A DNA stretch of 64,000 bases, from the NCBI GenBank assembly GCA_029202985.1, contig CP119316.1:1984001-2048000 (forward strand), written 5' to 3'. Position 1 is the stretch's first letter; every line of letters starts with the position of its first letter. Below are positions 22,709-31,153 of the stretch, piece by piece. Position numbers and translations under genes: made by a program. Origin of the DNA: Candidatus Andeanibacterium colombiense. Lineage in GTDB: Bacteria > Pseudomonadota > Alphaproteobacteria > Sphingomonadales > Sphingomonadaceae. The notes under the pieces were generated by a model. It saw only the letters and a program-made list of their open reading frames with translations. It did not search any database and was not told where the DNA came from.

Positions 22709-22770
22709 AGAGCCCGTTTCACGCCCGAGCTTCAAACGTAATTCGCTTCAATCTCGGGCGATCAGGCTCT
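22709..22770 (+). promoter_or_regulatory. 62-bp structured leader element before the RNase D-like gene
   Basis: Read in the sense of the downstream gene, the element runs from AGAGCCCGTTTCACGCCCGAG to CTCGGGCGATCAGGCTCT. An outer stem pairs AGAGCCYG with CRGGCTCT and an inner stem pairs CGCCCGAG with CTCGGGCG. It ends 12 bases before the chosen start codon and abuts the AAGG ribosome binding site. A second copy occupies the same place and orientation before leuS (33681-33742). Sequence differences between the copies fall largely in the loop or keep pairing, which suggests a conserved structure. Confidence 0.6.
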
Positions 22771-22782
22771 AAGGCCATGCTC

Positions 22783-23400
22783 ATGGCTGTACATTTCCAC
22801 GAAGAAGATCTTCCCGGCGACGTCTTCGCCCCGGGCCCGCTTGCGGTCGATACCGAGACGATGGGCCTGATCACCCCGCGCGACCGGCTGTGCGTCGTGC
22901 AGATTTCCGACGGGCAGGGTGACGAGCATCTCGTCCGCTTCGCCAAGGGCAGCGCCTATGACGCACCAAATCTCAAGGCGGTGCTGGCGGATCCGGCGCG
23001 GATCAAGATCTATCACTTCGGACGCTTCGATCTCGCTGCGATCGAATATTACCTCGGCGTCACCGCCGGGCCGGTGTTCTGCACCAAGATCGCGAGCAAG
23101 CTGATCCGCACCTTCACCGACCGCCATGGGCTGAAATACCTGGTGCAGGAACTCCTCGGGACCGACATTTCGAAGCAGCAGCAGACCTCCGACTGGGGCG
23201 CCCCCGAGCTGAGCGAAGCGCAGCGCGAATATGCGGCCTCCGACGTGCGCTATCTCCATCGCCTGCGCGAGATCCTGATCGGGCGGCTTGAACGTGAAGG
23301 CCGCACCGACATCGCCCAGGCCTGCTTCGATTTCCTCCCGGCGCGGGCGCGGCTCGATATCGCCGGCTGGGCCGACAAGGACATTTTCAGCCACGAATAG
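22783..23400 (+). CDS. Ribonuclease D-like 3'-5' exonuclease
   Basis: This 205-residue protein is a stand-alone DEDD-family 3'-5' exonuclease domain without the C-terminal HRDC domains of long RNase D. The four acidic residues are visible: VDTET (D and E), HFGRFDLAAIE (D) and YAASDVRYLH (D with the tyrosine of the DEDDy type). It probably trims structured RNA. The ATG at 22783 is preferred over 22777 because AAGG sits 8 bases upstream of it and only 2 from the other. The gene follows a structured leader element and precedes lptC by 24 bases, an order (rnd-like, lptC, lptA) I recall in sphingomonads. Confidence 0.9.
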   Translation: MAVHFHEEDLPGDVFAPGPLAVDTETMGLITPRDRLCVVQISDGQGDEHLVRFAKGSAYDAPNLKAVLADPARIKIYHFGRFDLAAIEYYLGVTAGPVFCTKIASKLIRTFTDRHGLKYLVQELLGTDISKQQQTSDWGAPELSEAQREYAASDVRYLHRLREILIGRLEREGRTDIAQACFDFLPARARLDIAGWADKDIFSHE

Positions 23401-23424
23401 GGCAGACGTGCTAAGGTCGGCGCC

Positions 23425-24081
23425 ATGAATGCACCCGCAACTGCTTCGGCGGAGATCCTGCGCGATCGGCGCCAGCATTTTGCCGCGCCGGGCGGCGCGC
23501 ACGACAAGCTCATCCGCCGTCTATCGACGCTGCTCCCGGCGGGGATCGGCGTGATCGCCGCCTTGATGATCCTCACTCCGCTGGCCCCACGCGGCGAGGT
23601 GAGCTTCCTGCTCGATCGCAACAAGGTCGCGATCGCGGAGGACCGGCTCAAGGTCGACAATGCGATGTATCGCGGCGAGGACGAGCATGGCCGGCCGTTT
23701 TCGGTGGTCGCCGGCTCTGCGATCCAGCAGAGCGCAAGCGAGCCGATCGTCAACATGCGCGAGTTGGAGGCGCGGCTGTTGCTCTCCCAAGGCCCCGCAC
23801 TGCTCAAAGCCAATTCGGGGCGCTACGATTACAAAAACCAGACGGTCGCGATCGACGGGGTCGTCCAGTTCACCGGCGCCGACGGTTACACGATGTCAGC
23901 GCGCAACGTGTCGGTCGATCTTGAGAAAAAGGCACTGATCGGCGATGGAGCGGTTGATGGTGAAATTCCGGCCGGGACGTTCAGTGCCAACCGGATTCGC
24001 GCCGACCTCGAAAACCGCACCGTCACGCTCGACGGCCGGGCACGGCTCCGTATGGTGCCCGGCAAGCTAAGGAATCCGTAA
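23425..24081 (+). CDS. lptC: LPS export periplasmic membrane-anchored protein LptC
   Basis: This 218-residue protein has one N-terminal membrane helix (about residues 36-55, GIGVIAALMILTPLAP) after a cytoplasmic tail, followed by a beta-jellyroll periplasmic domain. It receives lipopolysaccharide from the LptB2FG transporter and passes it to LptA. The assignment rests on fold-like sequence pattern, length and tight coupling to lptA: the lptC stop codon and lptA start share one base (TAATG). The family is weakly conserved, so context carries much of the weight. Confidence 0.88.
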   Translation: MNAPATASAEILRDRRQHFAAPGGAHDKLIRRLSTLLPAGIGVIAALMILTPLAPRGEVSFLLDRNKVAIAEDRLKVDNAMYRGEDEHGRPFSVVAGSAIQQSASEPIVNMRELEARLLLSQGPALLKANSGRYDYKNQTVAIDGVVQFTGADGYTMSARNVSVDLEKKALIGDGAVDGEIPAGTFSANRIRADLENRTVTLDGRARLRMVPGKLRNP

Positions 24082-24626
24082 TGGCGAGAAGCACCCGTTT
24101 ACCCGCGCTTCGGACGGGTCTGGCAGGCTTGGCGCTGGCCGCCGCGGGGCTGGCCGGATGGCAGCAGCTTTCGGCGCAGGCGCTGGGTTCGTTCAACAGC
24201 AACGCCCCGGTCGATTTCGATGCGGCCAAGATCGAACTGCAGGACAAGGCCAATCGCGTCGTGCTTACCGGCGACGTGGTGATCAAGCAGGGCGACCTCA
24301 CCTTGCGCGCAGCGCGTACGACGGTTGCCTATACCAATACAGGCAGCCTGCAGATTCAGCGGCTCGACGCGGTCGGCAACGTGCTCGTCACCCGGGGTAA
24401 CGAGGCGGCGCGCGGATCCGCTGCGGTTTACGATTTCAACAAGCGGGTGATCGTGATGTCGGGGGCGGTTACCCTCACCCGCGGGGGTGATACTCTGAAC
24501 GGCGGACGCCTAGTGATCGACCTGAAAACCGGACTTTCCAGCGTGGACGGCCGCGGCGGTGCGGTCGGCGATGCCAAGGGCGGCCGCGTGACGGGCACCT
24601 TCAGCGTTCCCAAGAACAGCACCTAG
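24081..24626 (+). CDS. lptA: LPS transport periplasmic protein LptA
   Basis: This 181-residue protein has a signal peptide (RTGLAGLALAAAGLAGWQQLSAQA) and an OstA-like beta-jellyroll domain beginning NAPVDFDAAKIELQDKANRVVLTGDVVIKQGDLTLRA, split here by family positions around residues 38-72. LptA oligomers bridge the periplasm and shuttle lipopolysaccharide to LptD/E. It overlaps the lptC stop codon by one base. In many alphaproteobacteria lptB follows, but here a convergent exopolysaccharide gene ends 3 bases after lptA, so lptB must lie elsewhere. Confidence 0.92.
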   Translation: MARSTRLPALRTGLAGLALAAAGLAGWQQLSAQALGSFNSNAPVDFDAAKIELQDKANRVVLTGDVVIKQGDLTLRAARTTVAYTNTGSLQIQRLDAVGNVLVTRGNEAARGSAAVYDFNKRVIVMSGAVTLTRGGDTLNGGRLVIDLKTGLSSVDGRGGAVGDAKGGRVTGTFSVPKNST

Positions 24627-24629
24627 CGC

Positions 24630-25826
24630 TCAGGGCAGCTTTTCGATCGCAACATCGTCGATCTTCACGTCGGCAGCGCCCGGGCGCAGCCACAGGCTGA
24701 GCAGTTGCCCGGCGCATGGGCCGACCTGAAGCACCTGCCCACCGGCGGCCGGCTCACCATCGACATGAGCCGGAAGCTGGGGAGCGCCGCAATCGAGCGA
24801 GAACGCGATCCGGTCGAGCGCTTGACGAGCGTCAATCCGCACGCGGTAGCGGCCTGGCGCGAGCGCGAGCGCCTGGCTTAGCATCAATCGGCTGACCGCC
24901 GCGGAATTGTGCAGGTTCAGGCCCGCGCCGCCGGCCTTCTCGGTGATCGGCTCGATCACCACGTCGCCGCGCGCATAGGCCCGCCATCCGAAGGGCGAGC
25001 GCTTCTCCTCATCGGTCCCAAATTCTTCGAAACTGCCATCGACAAGCGCGCCTTCCTGCACCTGCGCAAGCTCTTTGGCGCCGCATGCCGCGCGCCACAA
25101 TTGTTCGGCCTCGCGGCGCATCCCGCGGTTGAGGAGGTTCTGGACCAGGGGGCGCGGGGTATTGCAGTCGAGCCCATCGCCCTCTTTCGCGGCGCGGAGC
25201 GCGATCGCGCTTTTCAGGCCGATGTGTCTGGCGTCCGCGGGAGCCGAAAGATAGGGGCCCGCCCAAACGGGGTTCTCGGCCAAGCGACGGGCGAGCGCCG
25301 CGCGGCCCCCCGCGCTCGCTTCAAGCGGTTCGAACAGGGCGTTTCCGGCGGCGAAATAGGGATCGGCGCGCAGCAAGGCATCGGCGCGCAGCGCCGCGCG
25401 ATCGCTATCGCCGGCCTGCACCGCCACACCATACCAATAGAGTTGCGTCAGTCGGTCTCGCCACCCACGCTCTGCGGAAATGCGGAAGGCAGCCTCGGCG
25501 CCCTGAGGATCGCCGCGATACTCACGGGCCGAGCCCAGCAACGAACCCGACAGCGCATCAATCGGATCGTGCAGCAACGCCTCGGTCGCGTATGCGAGGG
25601 CCCTAGCACTATCGCCCCGCGCCAGCGCGATCGCCGCGGCGCTGCGATCCGCCTGGGCCCGGAATGGACCGGGCACCAGCCGTTCCTGCCCGGGCGACAG
25701 GACACTCTGGCGATCAAACCCGCTGCCCCAGGCGGCCAAGAGATAGAGTGCGAGTATCGTGCTGGCGGCCAGGCGCACCGCCAAACCGGGGCCGAAACCG
25801 CGACCGGGTTTCGACACCACCGTCAT
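24630..25826 (-). CDS. Exopolysaccharide operon protein with TPR-like and beta-sandwich-like parts
   Basis: I do not recognise a named family for this 398-residue protein. It has an N-terminal membrane helix (about residues 16-33, LAASTILALYLLAAWGSGF), then helical repeats of TPR type (around IALARGDSARALAYATEALL and AREYRGDPQGAEAAFRIS), and a C-terminal region rich in beta-strands (VVIEPITEKAGGAGLNLH, GRYRVRIDARQ, QLLSLWLRPGAADVKIDDV) reminiscent of carbohydrate-binding modules. It is the last gene of the export operon and its ATG overlaps the stop of the tyrosine kinase gene (ATGA). It may assist polysaccharide assembly or export in the periplasm. Confidence 0.75.
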   Translation of the reverse strand: MTVVSKPGRGFGPGLAVRLAASTILALYLLAAWGSGFDRQSVLSPGQERLVPGPFRAQADRSAAAIALARGDSARALAYATEALLHDPIDALSGSLLGSAREYRGDPQGAEAAFRISAERGWRDRLTQLYWYGVAVQAGDSDRAALRADALLRADPYFAAGNALFEPLEASAGGRAALARRLAENPVWAGPYLSAPADARHIGLKSAIALRAAKEGDGLDCNTPRPLVQNLLNRGMRREAEQLWRAACGAKELAQVQEGALVDGSFEEFGTDEEKRSPFGWRAYARGDVVIEPITEKAGGAGLNLHNSAAVSRLMLSQALALAPGRYRVRIDARQALDRIAFSLDCGAPQLPAHVDGEPAAGGQVLQVGPCAGQLLSLWLRPGAADVKIDDVAIEKLP

Positions 25827-28057
25827 CAGCCCGATGCGCTTTCACCCGCTTCGTAGCGGTAATAGGAATATCCGTAATATTCCGAATAGCGGTTGCCCGA
25901 CTTGTCGGGATCGAACTTGGTGAGCACCGCGCCGAGCAGGACCGCATGCACCGCCCGCAGGCGCTTGAGCGCGGTTTTAAGGGCGCCTCGGCGGCCGCGC
26001 TCGGATTCAATCACGAAGACAACGCCATCGGACAGGGCGGCGAGCGCCGGGGCGTCGGCGAGACCGAGCACCGGCGGGCTGTCGACCAGCACGACGTCGT
26101 ATTGTCCGGCGAATTCGTCGAGCAGCGCGGCCATCCGCGGCGAGGTCAGCAGTTCCGTCGGACTCGGCGGGATCGGGCCCGACGGCAGCAGGTCGAGATT
26201 GGGCAACGCGGCCACGACCAGCGCACTGCGCGCCGGATCGTCGGACACCAGCAGCGAGGAAAGCCCGCGGCGGTTGTCGTTGCCGATCCGGTGGTGGACC
26301 GAAGGGCGGCGCATGTCGGCATCGACCAGCAGCACCTTGCGGCCCATCCGCGCGAAGCCCGCGGCGAGTGCGAAGGCGCTGGTGCTCTTGCCTTCGGTCG
26401 GCTGCGCGCTGGTGACCAGCACCACCTTGGGCAGGCCCGAACGGCTTGAGTACAGCAGCGCGCCGCGCAGCGAACCGTAGGCTTCCGAGATCGCCGACTT
26501 CGGATCGGCCAGCGCAATCGCCGGATCCTCCGACTGGGAATCGGGAATGATCCCCAGCAAAGGCAGCTGGATCTTCTCTTCGACATCCTCGGGGATGCGC
26601 ACCAGATCGTCGAGTTGGTCGCGGACGAACACCAGCACCGCGGCGATGCCGACACCGACGAGCAACGCGATCGCGAGGTTGAACGGCAGGTTGGGCGACG
26701 AGGGCCTGAGCGGCCGGTCGGCCCGGTCGATGATCGCGAGGTTGCTGGTCGCAATCCCGGCCGCCGCGTTCAATTCGCGGAAGCGCTGCAGCAGCCCGTC
26801 ATACAGCGAGCGGTTGGTATCCGCCTCGCGCGCCAGGGTGTTGTACCGCACCGCGCGGTCCTGTTCGGCCAGGGTGGCGCCCTGCAACTGGTTGACCTGC
26901 TGCGACAGCCGCTGTTCCGACGCCAACGCGGCGGTGTAGTCGGCCTTCACCGAATCGCGCACATTGTTGGCGACCTGATTGAGCTGCTGGTTGACCGAGG
27001 CCAGCTGCGCTTCACCCTGGATAATGCTCGGATGACCGTCGAGATAGCGCGAACGGTTCTTCTTGAGATCCGCTTCCAGCACCGCCCTTTGGGTCATCAG
27101 CTGCTGCACGGTCGGATTGGCAAGCACCGGTTCCGAGGAAAGCAGCCGCGAGGACTGGATCGTGCGCCAGCGGCCCTCGGCGGCGATCCGCTCGGCAGTC
27201 GCCTGGTTGGTCGCCTGGTTGATCTGCATCAGGCTGGAGGTCGTCACGCTGCTGAGCCCGCCGGAGCTACTGCCGGCGCCCTCTTCCGAACTGTTGTCGC
27301 GCGTCCGGATCAGCCCGGCATTGCGCGCGTAAGCGTTGACTTCGCGTTCGGACCCCTCGAGCCGCACCCGCGCTTCCTCAAGCTGCTCCGAAATGAAGGT
27401 GCGCGCATAGGCGGAGCTGTCGAAGCGCCGCTGGAGGTTCGCCTGGATGAATTCCTCGGCGAAGGCATTGGCGATCTTGGCCGAAAAATCGGGATCGGCA
27501 CTGGAGAACGAGATCGTCGCGATGCGCGAGTTGCGCGGCAGGCTCACCGTCAGGTTCTTCTGCAGCAGGCCGAGGACCTGTTCGCGCCGCTCCGCCGCGC
27601 CCTTGCTGTCGCTTGGCGCGGGAACTTCCAACGCGGCGTAGAACCGCGCGTTGCCGATCAGTTCCAGCCGACGGGCAACCCGTTCGGCCAGCCCGCGGCT
27701 CCGCATGATATCGACCTGGGTGTTGAGGAACCGTTCGACATCGGTCGCTTTCGAAAGTTCGCTCGCCTGGCTGTCGAGCTCTTCGCCAAGCACCTGCTCG
27801 CTCTGGTCGTTGATCTGGATGCTGGTCGTCGCGGTGTAGCGCGGCGTATCGAGCATCGTGGCGACCAGCGCCGCGATCAGGGCCAGGCCTATTACAGCGA
27901 GGATCAGCCAACGGTTGCGGCGCACCAGCGCGAGCACATAGCGCATCAACTCGCCGAGCGCGCCGGTTCCGTAGATCCCGACCGGCAGGCCATAGGGTTG
28001 CTGTTCCGGATCAAGCGCCGCGGCTTGTGCACGGGGATCGGGCGGAAGAGTGTTCAC
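25826..28057 (-). CDS. Polysaccharide co-polymerase with BY-type tyrosine kinase domain
   Basis: This 743-residue inner-membrane protein fuses a Wzz/GNVR chain-length determinant to a bacterial tyrosine autokinase. Membrane helices flank the periplasmic coiled-coil region (about residues 55-75, WLILAVIGLALIAALVATML, and 450-470, LPFNLAIALLVGVGIAAVLV). The cytoplasmic kinase has Walker A in QPTEGKSTSA (near residue 556), Walker A' in VLLVDADMRRPS and Walker B in VVLVDSPPVLG. The C-terminal tyrosine cluster YSEYYGYSYYRY is the autophosphorylation tail. It controls polysaccharide chain length and works with the Wza-like lipoprotein encoded 10 bases upstream. Confidence 0.95.
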   Translation of the reverse strand: MNTLPPDPRAQAAALDPEQQPYGLPVGIYGTGALGELMRYVLALVRRNRWLILAVIGLALIAALVATMLDTPRYTATTSIQINDQSEQVLGEELDSQASELSKATDVERFLNTQVDIMRSRGLAERVARRLELIGNARFYAALEVPAPSDSKGAAERREQVLGLLQKNLTVSLPRNSRIATISFSSADPDFSAKIANAFAEEFIQANLQRRFDSSAYARTFISEQLEEARVRLEGSEREVNAYARNAGLIRTRDNSSEEGAGSSSGGLSSVTTSSLMQINQATNQATAERIAAEGRWRTIQSSRLLSSEPVLANPTVQQLMTQRAVLEADLKKNRSRYLDGHPSIIQGEAQLASVNQQLNQVANNVRDSVKADYTAALASEQRLSQQVNQLQGATLAEQDRAVRYNTLAREADTNRSLYDGLLQRFRELNAAAGIATSNLAIIDRADRPLRPSSPNLPFNLAIALLVGVGIAAVLVFVRDQLDDLVRIPEDVEEKIQLPLLGIIPDSQSEDPAIALADPKSAISEAYGSLRGALLYSSRSGLPKVVLVTSAQPTEGKSTSAFALAAGFARMGRKVLLVDADMRRPSVHHRIGNDNRRGLSSLLVSDDPARSALVVAALPNLDLLPSGPIPPSPTELLTSPRMAALLDEFAGQYDVVLVDSPPVLGLADAPALAALSDGVVFVIESERGRRGALKTALKRLRAVHAVLLGAVLTKFDPDKSGNRYSEYYGYSYYRYEAGESASG

Positions 28058-28067
28058 CAGGGGCCCC

Positions 28068-28763
28068 TCAGAACCGAGTAAAGACGTTGAAAAGCGGCGC
28101 CGCGTCGAGAATGTCGCGATACGCGCCGCGCACCGCCGAGAAGCCGACCACGATCACGTCGCCTGGCAGCAATAGCGGATCGCCCGCCTTGCCTGAACGG
28201 ATATCGCTGAGATCGAAACGGGCGCCCAGCCGCTGGCCGTTCACGGTGCGGAACACCAGTACCTGGTCGAGCTTGGCGGTTTTGGTAGGGCTTCCCGCCA
28301 GCGCCATTGCGGTCAGCAGCGTCGAGCCGGGCTGGATCGGATAGACCCCGGGCCTGACCACCTCGCCTTCCACCGACAGTATGTTCGATGTCGACTGCTT
28401 CACCACCACGGCAACCTGCGGATTGCGCAGATAGCCGCCGGCATAGGCGCGCTGGATATCCTGCGAAACCTCCGCCTGAGTCCGCCCGCCGGCCTGTACT
28501 TGGCCGATCAGCGGAAGATAGAGGTTGCCAGCACCATCGATCGCGACGTTTTCCACTGTCAGATCGGGTTCCTGGAATACGTTTACCGTCACCACGTCAC
28601 CAGGACTGAGGAGATAGCTGCTCCCCGGCGGCGGAAGCGCCGGATCCAGCGTGGCATAGGCGGCATCGCCGACCGGGAGGTTCGGATGCAGCTGCGGCTG
28701 ACACGCAGCCAGCGCAACAAGCGGCAGCACTGCGACCAGCCGGGACTGTCGGACTTTCTTCAC
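28068..28763 (-). CDS. Polysaccharide export outer-membrane lipoprotein (Wza-like)
   Basis: This 231-residue protein forms the outer-membrane export channel for exopolysaccharide. A lipoprotein signal with lipobox VALAAC is followed by a polysaccharide export domain (YLLSPGDVVTVNVFQEPDLTVENVAIDGAG and LIGQVQAGGRTQAEV, about residues 55-110) and a SLBB domain (VEGEVVRPGVYPIQPGSTLLTAMALAGG-like). I choose GTG at 28763 because it starts the lipoprotein signal directly and has GAAGGGGAAGG upstream; longer frames add an implausible extension. It is the first gene of a three-gene export operon reading toward 24630. It is shorter than E. coli Wza, as usual for alphaproteobacteria. Confidence 0.92.
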   Translation of the reverse strand: MKKVRQSRLVAVLPLVALAACQPQLHPNLPVGDAAYATLDPALPPPGSSYLLSPGDVVTVNVFQEPDLTVENVAIDGAGNLYLPLIGQVQAGGRTQAEVSQDIQRAYAGGYLRNPQVAVVVKQSTSNILSVEGEVVRPGVYPIQPGSTLLTAMALAGSPTKTAKLDQVLVFRTVNGQRLGARFDLSDIRSGKAGDPLLLPGDVIVVGFSAVRGAYRDILDAAPLFNVFTRF

Positions 28764-29015
28764 GCCTTCCCCTTCACGCAGCACCTGCGATGATTTCCCG
28801 CCAGCATAAATAGACGCTGCAGAACGCTCATGCCCCGGCGCGAGTCCCCAAGGCAAGAAGCTTCGTGCCGTCATGCAAGATTTTCGCTTTTTGATAGATC
28901 ATGCGCTCGACCGCGATTCGCCTCGCAATGATGAGGCAGTTGCACCGCGAGGAGCCAGGCACCAATTGCCGGAAGTCCACCCGCATGCATACCGAACCGC
29001 AACCGCGGATTCCGC

Positions 29016-29414
29016 TTAGCCCGTGCTATCGTTCCTGACGATTGCCCTCACCGCGAAGAACGTTCCCGTGCCGCCGACCAACAGAAATACGAAGGTCCAC
29101 GGAAACGGGCCAGCCTGATAGCTACCAGCCCCGCCCTTGCACGTGTAGGGCGAACCCTTGCCGTTCAGCACGACCCGCCCGGCTTCATCGACCTGGACGG
29201 ATTTCTTGTTGAGCCGCAGCGCTTCGTCGCTCACCTGGGCGCAATGCCAAGCGTTCTGCGCGCCGCTGGTATAGGGGACCGAGCCGACGCCCGGGGAAGC
29301 CACCGGAAGCGCATCCGCCGAGCGCATCGGCGTGGCTGCCGAAATCGACGTAGCCGAGACCAGCCCAAAAGCTGCAAGACCTGCGATGGCGTTGCTAAGT
29401 TTGCTGCTCTTCAT
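29016..29414 (-). CDS. Unknown exported small protein with C-terminal membrane helix
   Basis: This 132-residue protein has a signal peptide (KLSNAIAGLAAFGLVSATSISA), a soluble middle with two cysteines (WHCAQVS and YTCKGGAG) that could form a disulfide, and a C-terminal helix (FPWTFVFLLVGGTGTFFAVRAIV). I do not recognise the family. It has a strong ribosome binding site (AAGGAAGGGG) and a near-consensus promoter, so it is probably well expressed. It lies 252 bases upstream of the exopolysaccharide export operon on the same strand; a role in envelope or polysaccharide biology is suggested only by that position. Confidence 0.7.
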   Translation of the reverse strand: MKSSKLSNAIAGLAAFGLVSATSISAATPMRSADALPVASPGVGSVPYTSGAQNAWHCAQVSDEALRLNKKSVQVDEAGRVVLNGKGSPYTCKGGAGSYQAGPFPWTFVFLLVGGTGTFFAVRAIVRNDSTG

Positions 29415-29465
29415 CTGAACCCCCTTCCTTCAACGGAAACCAGGATATTCCTTCGTTCCGGAGCC

Positions 29466-29494
29466 TTTATATACGATAAATGTAACAAAACCAA
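29466..29494 (-). promoter_or_regulatory. Sigma-70-like promoter of the small exported protein gene
   Basis: On the minus strand TTGGTT (29489-29494) and TATAAA (29466-29471) are separated by exactly 17 bases. Transcription would begin near 29459, giving a leader of about 45 bases that contains the purine-rich AAGGAAGGGG before the ATG at 29414. The spacing and local AT-richness make this one of the clearest promoters in the window. Confidence 0.65.
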
Positions 29495-29609
29495 CCCGCA
29501 TTTCGCACATGCAGCACAGATGCGGCGAACCGAGTGTAAAGGTTGCCATGCGGTTAACCTGCACCTCGGTTGAAACAATGGGCTTATTGCCCGGATACTC
29601 CCGTCCGCG

Positions 29610-30653
29610 TCAGCGCCGGGTTGCGGCAGCCCGTGCAATTTCCGCGAGGCCCTGAGCAAGCAGCAATTCGGCGGACTGATTGCTCGTCAACAGCGCGCGA
29701 TGCAGTTCGACCAGCCGCGAAACCAGCCGATCGAGCTTCCGGCCGCGCCACCGGCGCAGCTGCACCGACAGATCGCGCTCGTCCCGCCAAAAGATCCGCC
29801 GCGCGCGCTTTTCCACCTCGAGCAGCTTGCTGATGTCGCCGCGCGAACCGAGCTTCGCCGACAGGCCGGCGAGCTGTGCCGCGCGCCGCTCCAGCGCCAG
29901 CAGCACGCCGACCGGATTCATCGAGGTTTCCCGCATCCGGTGAAGTTCGCCCGAGAGCCGGCCTGTTTCGCCCGAAAGCACCGCGTTGACCAGCGGGGTG
30001 AAGCCGTCCTCCTCCGCCTTCGCGCCGATCGCGTCGAGCGCCTCGGCATCGGCGTCGCGGGGGGCCTGCGGCGACGCGTCGAGATAGAGCGCAAGCTTGG
30101 TCACTTCCGACTGGGCAAGGCGGACGTCGAGCCCCGCGGCGCGCGCAATCCGTTCGGCCAGATCGCCGGCCAGCCGCAGCCCGGCGACATTGGCCATGTC
30201 GCGCACCGACTGGGTCACCGACGACAGATCGGGCGGGTAGAATATCGCGACCAGCGCATCGTCGCGGCTTTCGAGCAGTTTGGCGGTCCGCGACTTGTCG
30301 GTCGCCGCACCCGCGACCACCAGCACCGGGCAGGCCTCGCCCTCGCCCGCATCGATCACCTTGGTCAGGTTCTCGATCGCGTCGCAGGCTTCGTCGCCAT
30401 TCGCGCGCACAAGGATATGGCGCTTGTCGCCGAACAGCGAGGATGAACGCGCCTCGTCGCCAAGCAGCACCGGGTCCTTGCGCAGGTCGCCGCCCGAGAG
30501 CTCGACCCGCTCGCCCGGCTCATCGAGCAGCGCGGCGATCCGGTCCGCCGCCGCCGAAGCGCCGGCCTCGTCCTGGCCGCAAAAGAAGAAGATCCGGCAC
30601 TGAAGCGCCGCACGCGGAGCGGTTGCGGCGAAATCGCGCTGGGTCGCCTTCAC
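29610..30653 (-). CDS. holA: DNA polymerase III subunit delta
   Basis: This 347-residue subunit of the clamp loader opens the beta sliding clamp. It begins with the short beta-strand lead and the segment IFFFCGQDEAGASAAADRIAALL, followed by the AAA+ core without a functional P-loop, as expected for delta. The C-terminal block SGELHRMRETSMNPVGVLLALERRAAQLAGL and the helical collar region (WRGRKLDRLVSRLVELHRALL) match family layout. The start is a GTG at 30653, overlapping the lptE stop codon (GTGA). It is the distal gene of the leuS-lptE-holA operon. Confidence 0.92.
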   Translation of the reverse strand: MKATQRDFAATAPRAALQCRIFFFCGQDEAGASAAADRIAALLDEPGERVELSGGDLRKDPVLLGDEARSSSLFGDKRHILVRANGDEACDAIENLTKVIDAGEGEACPVLVVAGAATDKSRTAKLLESRDDALVAIFYPPDLSSVTQSVRDMANVAGLRLAGDLAERIARAAGLDVRLAQSEVTKLALYLDASPQAPRDADAEALDAIGAKAEEDGFTPLVNAVLSGETGRLSGELHRMRETSMNPVGVLLALERRAAQLAGLSAKLGSRGDISKLLEVEKRARRIFWRDERDLSVQLRRWRGRKLDRLVSRLVELHRALLTSNQSAELLLAQGLAEIARAAATRR

Positions 30654-31153
30654 GACTGCTTGCGGAGAGTCAGCGCGAGGCGGGTCACGATCCGGTCGGC
30701 GACGTCTTTCGCGAGATTTTCGAGCGCGGTCTGCTCGGCGGCGATCGTCGCATATTCGGAACTGACCACGTCGATACCGGCATCCGAACCATCGGTCGCG
30801 TCGAGCAGGATCGCGCCGCTCTGGGTATCGATCAGCTGATAGCGCGCGCGCAATGTCCGGCGCTCGCGGCCGATCGTATCGTCGGTCAGCAGGCCGAGGC
30901 CTTCGAGCTGATCGTCGAGCCGCACGTCGAGCCGATAGCGTGCGGCGCTTGCGCTGCCGCCGCCGCGCAGCTTGTCGTTCAGCGCATTGCGCACCAGCCA
31001 GCCGGCCTGGCCTTCGATCGGCGGCACATCGATATCCGCCAGCCCGCGCGCGATCGGGCCATTGCCGCCGCCGGCATACATCGGTTGAAGCCCGCAGGAC
31101 GAAAGTGCCGGCAGTGCCAGCGCAAGCAGGATCAGGGCGGCGGCGCGCTTCAT
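30650..31153 (-). CDS. lptE: LPS-assembly lipoprotein LptE
   Basis: This 167-residue lipoprotein plugs the LptD barrel and helps insert lipopolysaccharide into the outer membrane. The signal with lipobox (ALPALSSCGLQPMY) is clear, and the family opening CGLQPMYAGG and the following beta segment (VPPIEGQAGWLVRNALNDKLRG) match LptE/RlpB proteins. Both ends overlap neighbours: its ATG overlaps the leuS stop and its stop overlaps the holA start. The leuS-lptE-holA order is conserved in alphaproteobacteria and strengthens the call. Confidence 0.92.
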   Translation of the reverse strand: MKRAAALILLALALPALSSCGLQPMYAGGGNGPIARGLADIDVPPIEGQAGWLVRNALNDKLRGGGSASAARYRLDVRLDDQLEGLGLLTDDTIGRERRTLRARYQLIDTQSGAILLDATDGSDAGIDVVSSEYATIAAEQTALENLAKDVADRIVTRLALTLRKQS

